This document shows positions 57,798-64,000 of a stretch of DNA of 64,000 nt, in pieces. Positions within the stretch are counted from its first letter, which is position 1; each line of letters starts with the position of its first letter. Below the pieces are notes generated by a model. It was given only the letters and a program-made list of their open reading frames with translations, searched no databases and was not told the origin of the DNA. Position numbers and translations under genes: made by a program. The DNA comes from Aminobacterium colombiense DSM 12261 (GTDB taxonomy: Bacteria; Synergistota; Synergistia; Synergistales; Aminobacteriaceae), in NCBI RefSeq assembly GCF_000025885.1, contig NC_014011.1, forward strand, positions 744,001 through 808,000, in the 5' to 3' direction.

Positions 57798-58988
57798 ATG
57801 CTTTATTCCTATTCTGCTCGTACAGCTAGGGGGGAAAAGATAAAAGGGAGTTTAGAGGCTGGTTCTCAATATGAGGCCCTTTCTATGCTTTTTGAAAGGG
57901 GACTTATTGTTGTATCTCTACAAGGAAAGAAAAAAAATGAAAACATGAGGTTCTTCCCATCGGGAAGAAAAAATCTTTCGCTAGAAGAGCTATGTTTATT
58001 CTTCACCCATTTATCGGCGATGATTTCCATGGGAGGAACTTTGTCTGACTCCCTTTACATAATGGAAAGTGAATTGCCCCAGGCAACTTTGCGTTCCATT
58101 TTGCAAAAAATCCAAGATGAATTGAGAGGAGGAAAATCCTTTAGCGAAAGTCTTGGGCTGAGCGGAGACTGGCCTCCGGGAGTTTTAGCTATGGTGAGCG
58201 CAGGAGAAGAAAGCGGAGAGCTCTTAAAGATGTTGCGTTATCTTTCTTCTTACTTCATGCAAAGGAGGGTTTTTAGAAAGAAACTTATTGGCGCGTTGGT
58301 TTATCCTGCTTTTGTTGCGATTGTTAGTGTGGTTGTGCTGAACATTCTGTTCTTTAAGGTTTTTCCACAAATAGAAGCGGTTTTAGCCGATTTGGGCATA
58401 GCTCTTCCTGCCTCGACTCGTTTGTTTCTTTCTTTCTCGAAGTTCTTTCTTACCGTTGGGATAGGGATCATATGCGGCGTTTTGGGAATGCTTTCTTTTA
58501 CAAATTGTTTTTTAAAAAAGTCTCTGTGGGATAAGATAATTTCTAAAAATAAGCTTTGGAAAGAAGTCTTTCTCTCAAGGAGTTTTCAAACACTCGCTGC
58601 TCTCCTGAATTCTGGCGTGCCTCTTCTTGAAGCTATAAAGCTTTCGGGATCTGTGACAGGGAATAAAAAAGTAGAAAGAAGCTTTTTTACTGTAGCAGAG
58701 AATGTTGAAAAAGGCCTGTCCTTAGGGGAATCTTTGCGTTTCCAGGAAGATTTTTTTAGTCCTCTTATAGTGCGTATTTTGTCTCTTTCTGAAAAATCAG
58801 GAACACTAAGACAAACTTTGCCACTTGTCAGTGATCGCCTTAAAGAGGAGGCGCAAGACAGAATGAAGAGAATTGAGGTACTCGCCGAGCCCATAATGAT
58901 TTTTTCCCTTGGCGGTATTGTTCTTATCTTCGTGGGTATGTTGTTTTTCCCGTTATTAAATGCTTTTCAAAGAATCTCATTATTTTAG
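57798..58988 (+). CDS. pilC: Type IV pilus inner-membrane platform protein PilC (GspF family)
   Basis: 396 residues with the two repeated GspF domains (residues 60-185 and 260-385), with the membrane helices LIGALVYPAFVAIVSVVVL, LTVGIGIICGVLGML and the C-terminal FSLGGIVLIFVGMLFF. It is the platform through which PilB moves pilin subunits. The start ATG has GAGGTGG upstream, 17 bases after pilB. Confidence 0.93.
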   Translation: MLYSYSARTARGEKIKGSLEAGSQYEALSMLFERGLIVVSLQGKKKNENMRFFPSGRKNLSLEELCLFFTHLSAMISMGGTLSDSLYIMESELPQATLRSILQKIQDELRGGKSFSESLGLSGDWPPGVLAMVSAGEESGELLKMLRYLSSYFMQRRVFRKKLIGALVYPAFVAIVSVVVLNILFFKVFPQIEAVLADLGIALPASTRLFLSFSKFFLTVGIGIICGVLGMLSFTNCFLKKSLWDKIISKNKLWKEVFLSRSFQTLAALLNSGVPLLEAIKLSGSVTGNKKVERSFFTVAENVEKGLSLGESLRFQEDFFSPLIVRILSLSEKSGTLRQTLPLVSDRLKEEAQDRMKRIEVLAEPIMIFSLGGIVLIFVGMLFFPLLNAFQRISLF

Positions 58989-59003
58989 AAAGGAGCTGTA
59001 AGA

Positions 59004-59453
59004 GTGAAATTGAGCACTCGAAAAGAAAAAGGATTTTCTTTGATTGAACTGCTTGTTGTGCTTATGGTTATCGGCCTTCTTTCTGGAGGAGTGGTTATCG
59101 CAGCCACTAGAACCATTGCTTCGGCAAAAGCTGTCCGTGTCCTTTCCGATCTAAACTCAATAAGGTTTGCTTATATTATGTATTCCGTTGATGAAGAAGA
59201 CCTAGACGGAGTCCTTTCAGATATAACTCTTCTCGATCCTTTTCTTGATTCTAGTCTCTTGAATGGGAAATATTCAATTTGTGAAGAAGAAGATTCAATT
59301 TATGTGGGGACAGGCCCCCTTGATAAAAAGGTACTCCTTCGACTTGCTAAACATTCATCAGAGAGCGGACTTTACAGTTCTCTAACAGCTGCTCCGCCAA
59401 TAACCTCTTATGACAGCGAAACTGGGAAATGGGTATGGTTAAAGGTTCAATGA
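59004..59453 (+). CDS. Type IV pilin-like protein (major pilin candidate)
   Basis: 149 residues. The leader KLSTRKEKG is followed by FSLIELLVVLMVIGLLSGG, the classical class III signal with Phe at +1 and Glu at +5. The rest is a small globular domain with an acidic loop. It is the first of four prepilin-like genes and has the best conserved N-terminus, so it may be the major pilin or a GspG-like pseudopilin. GTG 59004 has AGGAG 8 bases upstream. Its end overlaps the next gene as ATGA. Confidence 0.87.
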   Translation: MKLSTRKEKGFSLIELLVVLMVIGLLSGGVVIAATRTIASAKAVRVLSDLNSIRFAYIMYSVDEEDLDGVLSDITLLDPFLDSSLLNGKYSICEEEDSIYVGTGPLDKKVLLRLAKHSSESGLYSSLTAAPPITSYDSETGKWVWLKVQ

Positions 59454-59770
59454 TAAAAAAGTCAAAAGGTGTATCTTTGCCAGAAATCCTTACAAGCGTA
59501 ATGATCGCCTTATTTTTATTGACAGGAGTATGGCGATTTTTATATGTATTGGGAGTAACCCTCACAACAGGCAATAGATATTTCATGGCAAGTCTCGCAG
59601 CTCACTATCGAGCGGAGAGCAATTTGCCAATAGAGCTTTGTAACGGCCTAAAATTAAAAGAAGAAAGCACACTGGAAGAGAACATAAAAACAGTTCATGT
59701 CATGGCATTGGATCCGTGTCTTCCCAATGGGGATAAGCCTATCTATGAGATTACTCTTTGGCGTGAGTAA
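59450..59770 (+). CDS. Minor pilin-like protein 1
   Basis: 106 residues from ATG 59450. The leader MIKKSKG is followed by VSLPEILTSVMIALFLLTG, with Glu at +5 and Val at +1. A hydrophobic helix of about 20 residues leads into a short globular domain with two cysteines (LCNGLK, DPCLPN) that may pair. The overlap with the previous stop (ATGA) and AAAGGTTCA upstream support the start. It is short and I cannot match it to a named minor pilin. Confidence 0.72.
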   Translation: MIKKSKGVSLPEILTSVMIALFLLTGVWRFLYVLGVTLTTGNRYFMASLAAHYRAESNLPIELCNGLKLKEESTLEENIKTVHVMALDPCLPNGDKPIYEITLWRE

Positions 59771-60599
59771 CCAGAAGGGCAAGATCGTCTTCTCGCCTGG
59801 CCGAACTCTTATAGAAGTAATAATAGCCCTTTGTGTTTCGCTTATCCTTGGAGGGATTTTTTTTCAGGGGGTACAAAGGGTAGTATTGTTAAGGTCTTAC
59901 ATATCCCGTGGCCATAATATGGAAGTAAAAGTTTCTCATGTCTTTTCTATAATGATGCCTCAAATTCTCAATGCAGGGCAAGGCATTCCAGCTTCTCTCG
60001 ACTTCGAAAAGCTCTTTGAGGAAGTCACCTCTATTGCTCATTGGGGGAGGGCGTTGAATGTGGTTCCGAATTTTGATGCAGAGATCATGAATAAAGATTG
60101 GGGAAATGAATTGAGATGTGTTTATACCCTTCCATCTCTTTTAAAAGTGATATCAATTGCTCCCTCTCTACAGGAAGTAACCCTCTCAGGTGTGCCAAAG
60201 TCAAGCAAAGTGGAGCCTACGTATGGTGGTAAAGCGAGGAAGACTCTCAATTGGGTTGTTTTTCCAGGAGCAACGCGACCCTTTAGGGTGGCGTATATTT
60301 CAGGGACAAAGGTAAAACTTGCAGAGTCCGCACAAGACGTTGAATCAATTCCTATTGGCTCCTTTCTGCACTTTTTACGTGCATCGAGGTTCTATGTGAA
60401 AAGAGGTCCCCGGGAAGGAATGGATGCCCTTTATTTTCATGATGTTACTAAGCAGAGTGCACAGCCGGTGGTTAACGGAATTTCTCGTATGGAATTCACT
60501 TATCATAAGCAGGAAGGAGTTTTAGAAGTGTGCATAGAGATAGAAAGCAGAGGTAAAAGATCAAAGGTGGTAACGGCATTTCACGCTCGAAACATATAA
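59745..60599 (+). CDS. Minor pilin-like protein 2 (unusual +1 Arg)
   Basis: 284 residues from ATG 59745, inside the end of the preceding gene; GTG 59763 is another possible start. The prepilin segment is PGRTLIEVIIALCVSLILGG: Glu is at +5, but the +1 residue is Arg instead of the usual Phe/Met/Leu, which may slow peptidase cleavage. The soluble part (about 220 residues) ends in a positive HARNI. The position fits a PilW- or GspJ-like minor pilin, which are longer than the major pilin. Tentative. Confidence 0.65.
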   Translation: MRLLFGVSNQKGKIVFSPGRTLIEVIIALCVSLILGGIFFQGVQRVVLLRSYISRGHNMEVKVSHVFSIMMPQILNAGQGIPASLDFEKLFEEVTSIAHWGRALNVVPNFDAEIMNKDWGNELRCVYTLPSLLKVISIAPSLQEVTLSGVPKSSKVEPTYGGKARKTLNWVVFPGATRPFRVAYISGTKVKLAESAQDVESIPIGSFLHFLRASRFYVKRGPREGMDALYFHDVTKQSAQPVVNGISRMEFTYHKQEGVLEVCIEIESRGKRSKVVTAFHARNI

Positions 60600-60616
60600 G
60601 GACAAGAAGGGGTTTT

Positions 60617-61039
60617 GTGTTAATTTTTGTGCTTATTTTCATGTCTGTTCTACTTGCGTGTCTTCCATGTTTTTATACTTTAATGACAGAGAAAATATCA
60701 GTAATCCAAAACCTCGAAAGAACAATCAGACTTCATCACGCAGCAGTTTCTGGAATAACGGCAGTTTCCAGCTGGCTAGAAAAAAATTTTCCGGAATTAG
60801 AAGGTGTAAATGAAGCAGTTGTCAATGAGCAAATGCCATCTTATATCAAAGCATTCCAGATAAATGATGTTGATGTCATAACTAATATTTCTTTCTTAAT
60901 ATCCTCGCAAAAAGACAGAATAATATACCTTATCAGTTCAAAAGCTTCTCTAAAAAACATCAGTTACTCGGTGGGATGCGTTATTGATTGTTTTTCAAAT
61001 GCTGATAAAGAGTGGTCATTTTATTTGATCAACGAATAA
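60617..61039 (+). CDS. Minor pilin-like protein 3, probable 5' extension
   Basis: 140 residues if GTG 60617 is used (AGAAGGGG four bases upstream): LIFVLIFMSVLLACLPCFYTL is a membrane helix, then a coiled region of about 110 residues. However, the in-frame codons just upstream read HIRTRRGFVLIF, a textbook prepilin leader and cleavage site without the +5 Glu, like GspK or PilX. There is no ATG, GTG or TTG for that extension; an ATT at 60578 with AAAGGTGG 7 bases upstream could serve. See findings. Confidence 0.68.
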   Translation: MLIFVLIFMSVLLACLPCFYTLMTEKISVIQNLERTIRLHHAAVSGITAVSSWLEKNFPELEGVNEAVVNEQMPSYIKAFQINDVDVITNISFLISSQKDRIIYLISSKASLKNISYSVGCVIDCFSNADKEWSFYLINE

Positions 61040-61060
61040 TAAAGGTGGGAAAGAAAAGCA

Positions 61061-61960
61061 ATGCATAAAATTTTTTCTCAGCATTCAAAAAAGAAAATTC
61101 CCTTAGCAGGTCTGTCTGTTGAAAAATCGTGGGTCCGGTGTGTGGTTCTAGGTTGGGAGAAAGGGCATTTGAGTGTTAAAAAAAAGATAGAGTATCCGGT
61201 CCCTGAAGAAACGAGTCTATTTGAATCTTTTTTTGATTGGGTGAAGCTTTTAAAAAACCTAGTGGAAGAAGCTTCCTTTCCCAAAAATGTATTGATTAAC
61301 TGTACTCTTCCCATTACCCATATATTTCTTGAAACGCTACACTTTCCAGAATTGCCACAAAGAGAGCTGGAGAAAGCATTAGAATGGGAGGTTAAACGAC
61401 GTTTTAAAGTGGCATGGGACAAAATATGTTGTGATAGTTTCCGTTACGAAAGCAACGAGAGATCTTCTGCCCCAAAAGTAAGCCTTCTCGTTTCAGCGGC
61501 CCTAAACCTGGTTATTAAGCGCTTTTTAAGGATATTGCATCATTCTCGCATAGGTGCTGCATGTATAGAGCCTCCCCAAGTTAGTCTTTTAAGAGGTGTA
61601 GGGGGGCCCTATGGATCAGATTACAGGCCGGTTACTCTTTTTTACGCAGACGGTACAATTCTCCACAGGCTAATGGTTTCTGAGGAAGAGTATATTTTTA
61701 CAGACACAGTTTCGTCAGTTCTGAGTATGGACGATGAGAGTATTGGAATAGATAGTCTTTTACTCAAAGACAACCATTGGTTTTGGGCAGGAGGGGAGAG
61801 CGGAACTGCATTGGAAATAAGAAAAAGAATGGCTCCGGAAATGAAAGAACTGCCCCCTCTCAATCATATGTGGAATATAAAAGGCCATGCCTTGTCGCTT
61901 AAAGGGTGGGAAATCCCCTTTGGCCTGGCATTGAGAGAGTTGCAATGGACATTAAATTAG
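61061..61960 (+). CDS. pilM: PilM-like actin-fold pilus protein
   Basis: 299 residues. It sits just before PilN- and PilO-like genes. PilM-like features are the N-terminal AGLSVEKSWVRCVVLG (first strand of an actin-like fold) and the later LEKALEWEVKRRFKV, a conserved pattern in PilM (L..AI..E...). It is shorter than the usual 350, and the ATPase phosphate loops are weak, so it may not bind nucleotide. PilM binds the N-terminal peptide of PilN under the membrane. ATG 61061 follows AAAGGTGGGAAAG. Confidence 0.75.
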   Translation: MHKIFSQHSKKKIPLAGLSVEKSWVRCVVLGWEKGHLSVKKKIEYPVPEETSLFESFFDWVKLLKNLVEEASFPKNVLINCTLPITHIFLETLHFPELPQRELEKALEWEVKRRFKVAWDKICCDSFRYESNERSSAPKVSLLVSAALNLVIKRFLRILHHSRIGAACIEPPQVSLLRGVGGPYGSDYRPVTLFYADGTILHRLMVSEEEYIFTDTVSSVLSMDDESIGIDSLLLKDNHWFWAGGESGTALEIRKRMAPEMKELPPLNHMWNIKGHALSLKGWEIPFGLALRELQWTLN

Positions 61961-62481
61961 ATTTGCTACGCTCTTATTATAAAGGTGGTCATGCTTCATT
62001 ACTCTTCCGTATAAATAAATGGGGTTTTACAGCTTTATTGGCATGTTTCTTGCTGACAGGAGGGGGGGCTATTTATTGTTGCCATCAGAAGGCAATAGAA
62101 CTTGACAGTCAAATAGCGGCGAAAAGGCAAAATATAAATAAGGTTTTGTCTGTTAAAAAGAACTTGGCAATGAAACAGAAAGATCTCATTAAAACATGTT
62201 CTTTACGTCTTGAGGCATCAAGTTGCCACAAAAATAACCATTCAGAAGTGTTGCGGTTTTTGATAAATTCCATTCCAGATAGTGTTGTGTTAGACCAAAT
62301 ACAATTTAAAAGAGAAGAAATGCTCCTCAGTGGGGAAGGCGAGGGTAGGGAGATTTTTATTTGGGGAGAAGAGTTGTATAAAAATCTTTACCTTCAGGAC
62401 ATAAACTATCCGCATTTTTCTAAAAATGGAGAACGATCCAATTTTAAATTAAGATTGCTTTTCGTTAAATTGGAGGAATAG
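61945..62481 (+). CDS. pilN: PilN-like inner-membrane pilus protein
   Basis: 178 residues from ATG 61945, which overlaps the pilM end by 16 bases; starting at 61906 would run deep into pilM. It has a short cytoplasmic tail (MDIKLDLLRS, PilM-binding position), one membrane helix (WGFTALLACFLLTGGGAIYC), a coiled-coil of about 40 residues and a small ferredoxin-like domain. This is the PilN/PilO layout. Called by context and topology, not by strong motif. Confidence 0.72.
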   Translation: MDIKLDLLRSYYKGGHASLLFRINKWGFTALLACFLLTGGGAIYCCHQKAIELDSQIAAKRQNINKVLSVKKNLAMKQKDLIKTCSLRLEASSCHKNNHSEVLRFLINSIPDSVVLDQIQFKREEMLLSGEGEGREIFIWGEELYKNLYLQDINYPHFSKNGERSNFKLRLLFVKLEE

Positions 62482-62483
62482 TT

Positions 62484-62993
62484 ATGAAAAGACAGAGAAT
62501 TATTTTTCTGTCCTTCTATAGTGCAGGTATCCTAGCCGTACTTTGTATAGTTATAGGGCTATGTTTTTTGTGTAACGATCTGCGTTTCATGAAAAATAAA
62601 ATTACCAGGCTTTTAGAAAAAGAACAGCATATACAAAATGACGCTTCCCTTTTGCTTAAAGACAACAACCTTTTTAAGGAAGTTCTGGCCCGCCATGAAA
62701 AAGAAATAACACAGTCTTGTTTAGGAGAGAGAAAATCCTCTCTAGAGTGGCTATCTGATATCACCGATAAATGTAGCCTGATTCTTTTAGATCTGCGACA
62801 AGATTCTTCTGCAGGTGAAGTTGTTATTTTAAGTGCAGAAGGCCCTTATCGCGAGTGTGTTTCCTTTATAGAGGAACTTGAGGCTTCCAGTTCACCATTC
62901 CTCATTCATTCAGGAGAGCTCTCCAAAGGTGAAAACGGAGATCGTCTAAAACTTTATTTAGAGTGCAAAAAGAAGGACGAGAAGAATGTCTAA
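62484..62993 (+). CDS. pilO: PilO-like inner-membrane pilus protein
   Basis: 169 residues: a membrane helix near residues 11-31 (GILAVLCIVIGLCFLC), a coiled-coil (residues 35-75) and a compact C-terminal domain (LSAEGPYRECVSFIEELEA), the plan shared by PilN and PilO. Placed after pilN by two bases; the end overlaps the next gene by 8 bases. Together PilM, N and O form the alignment complex. Identity rests on topology and order. Confidence 0.72.
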   Translation: MKRQRIIFLSFYSAGILAVLCIVIGLCFLCNDLRFMKNKITRLLEKEQHIQNDASLLLKDNNLFKEVLARHEKEITQSCLGERKSSLEWLSDITDKCSLILLDLRQDSSAGEVVILSAEGPYRECVSFIEELEASSSPFLIHSGELSKGENGDRLKLYLECKKKDEKNV

Positions 62994-63528
62994 AAAACAT
63001 TTTTTTATAAAAATTGCCATTTCAGCTTTTTTTCTAGCAGGAATTTGTTGTTTTATTTGCTGCATAAGTGTATGGTTGCCCTCTTTATCTCTTGCTCCTT
63101 ACAGCGAAACACATACTTTATCTATGGACGAGACCACTTTAGCGCAGCATGAATATAATATAAAACTTGCCAGAAACCTGCAGGCAGCTCTTGAGGGAAC
63201 CCAGGTGCCTAAAAAAGATGAGGATTCTTCTTTGCTCTTTGCTGTCCCCCGCAGGAGTACTCCATTTTTTCATGATGCAAAAGAAACAGACGCCATAGAA
63301 GAAGACTTAGAGACACCTTTGATTCTTAAAGGGGTTATAGTAGGTCAAACGGGTAGATTTTCCCTTCTTGACGAGGAAGGCGGAGAAAAAGGACTTCTCG
63401 TGAAAGAAGGGGATGTTCTATATGACGGAAAAGTAAAAGTGATACATATTTCACTAGATGTTATGAATTTAGAAATAGAACAAAAATGTACCCAGAAATT
63501 GAAAATAGGAGGAACGTCTAATGAATAG
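62986..63528 (+). CDS. PilP/GspC-like periplasmic pilus protein
   Basis: 180 residues: a membrane helix near residues 9-31, a flexible middle, and a small beta domain near the C-terminus (LILKGVIVGQTGRFSLLDEE, then LVKEGDVLYDGKVKVIHI), which matches the GspC homology-region/PilP pattern of linking the inner membrane to the secretin. It has no lipobox. The SD AAGAAGGA lies within pilO. Its end overlaps the secretin start by eight bases. Confidence 0.74.
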   Translation: MSKKHFFIKIAISAFFLAGICCFICCISVWLPSLSLAPYSETHTLSMDETTLAQHEYNIKLARNLQAALEGTQVPKKDEDSSLLFAVPRRSTPFFHDAKETDAIEEDLETPLILKGVIVGQTGRFSLLDEEGGEKGLLVKEGDVLYDGKVKVIHISLDVMNLEIEQKCTQKLKIGGTSNE

Positions 63529-64000
63529 AAATCGCCTCCTTCTTCGTATTTGGGGAACGTTCATATTGATAGTGCTTTTGTGCGTTGTAAAGAACAGTCA
63601 GCTTTATGGAACGGAGAAGGGAACTATGACAGGTGTATCTGTAGAGCAAGCTCAGCATGATAAGGTCACCGTTTATGTTGGGGGACAAAATTTGCCTAAA
63701 CCAGAAATAGTGGAGATAAATAAACAAAAAACAATTTTGAAGTGGAGAAATGTTGTTCTTCCCTCTACCACATGGAATCGTGATTATGAAGGGCCACTTC
63801 TGTTAAGCATCAATGTCATGCAGAAAGAAGGATACATAGAAATGAGCGTCTTGCACAAAACAGGATTAAAACTTAATCTCCATAAAGCCGATGGGGAAAA
63901 GCGGTCCTCCAGTTGGTGTTTTACATTGCAAAGAGAGGGGGCAGAGGAGCAAGGCTCTTATAGGGGGAAAAGACAATATCATGAGTTGCAATCAGGGGAA
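63521..64000 (+). CDS. pilQ: Secretin (PilQ-like) N-terminal part, cut by the window
   Basis: 160 residues are visible and the frame is open to the window end. ATG 63521 has AGGAGG 7 bases before it. A signal peptide is likely (MNRNRLLLRIWGTFILIVLL and on), then a domain whose strand pattern (VTVYVGGQ, KPEIVEINKQKTILKW) looks like an AMIN domain, as found ahead of PilQ secretins. The pore-forming part lies outside the window. Named by order after PilM, N, O and P. Confidence 0.72.
   Translation, partial: MNRNRLLLRIWGTFILIVLLCVVKNSQLYGTEKGTMTGVSVEQAQHDKVTVYVGGQNLPKPEIVEINKQKTILKWRNVVLPSTTWNRDYEGPLLLSINVMQKEGYIEMSVLHKTGLKLNLHKADGEKRSSSWCFTLQREGAEEQGSYRGKRQYHELQSGE

Overview
The window looks like chromosome from a member of the Synergistota, most likely an amino-acid-fermenting anaerobe close to Aminobacterium. 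This rests on the character of the 16S sequence, on an ornithine-racemase-type gene, and on Firmicutes-like gene blocks carried by a Gram-negative-type set with type IV pilus inner-membrane and secretin genes. The assignment is from recognition, not alignment. Coding density is very high, most genes are on the + strand, and many neighbours overlap by 1-14 bases or use GTG/TTG starts with good Shine-Dalgarno (SD) sequences. Apart from the rRNA genes, no stretch over 300 bases lacks a gene.

Region by region. 1-2.85 kb: a thioredoxin-fold protein cut by the window edge, a PfkB-fold protein with degenerate kinase motifs, a CBS-pair protein and an exported M48 protease. 2.9-8.0 kb: dnaX and dnaE. 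8.1-12.4 kb: pyruvate kinase, a NUDIX hydrolase, endonuclease IV and an ornithine-racemase-like enzyme. 12.4-18.9 kb: cdaA, cdaR, glmM, galU, a glmS ribozyme and glmS, which joins c-di-AMP synthesis to amino-sugar and wall precursor supply. 18.9-22.0 kb: an unknown exported protein (minus), adenine deaminase, and a small membrane protein (minus). 22.1-30.0 kb: tRNA-Gln, then glmU, prs, ctc/rplY, pth, mfd and mazG, an order also found in Bacillus. 30.0-31.5 kb: a carboxyltransferase subunit without a biotin domain. 31.5-41.5 kb: phoH, pgpH, ybeY, corC-like, cdd, era, recO, glyQ and glyS, again Bacillus-like. 41.5-48.3 kb: two tandem DUF299 regulators followed by pyruvate phosphate dikinase and phosphoenolpyruvate synthase. 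48.35-50.7 kb (minus): a class A penicillin-binding protein. 50.8-55.9 kb: one rRNA operon (16S, tRNA-Ile, tRNA-Ala, 23S, 5S) with a good promoter. 56.2-64.0 kb: a type IV pilus cluster (PilB, PilC, four prepilin-like proteins, PilM, PilN, PilO, a PilP/GspC-like protein and the start of the PilQ secretin).

How the genes work together. Peptidoglycan precursors are made by glmS (glucosamine-6-P), glmM (glucosamine-1-P) and glmU (UDP-GlcNAc), and polymerised by the class A PBP. c-di-AMP is made by CdaA, probably modulated by CdaR, and degraded by PgpH. Pyruvate and PEP are interconverted by pyruvate kinase, PPDK and PEP synthase, with the two DUF299 proteins as likely reversible phosphorylation switches on the two dikinases.

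The observations most worth a second look are the glmS ribozyme in a c-di-AMP/wall operon, the two-regulator/two-dikinase cassette, the degenerate PfkB protein, and a pilin-like gene whose natural leader seems to need an ATT start. I did not find a CRISPR array, insertion sequence, prophage or defence island.
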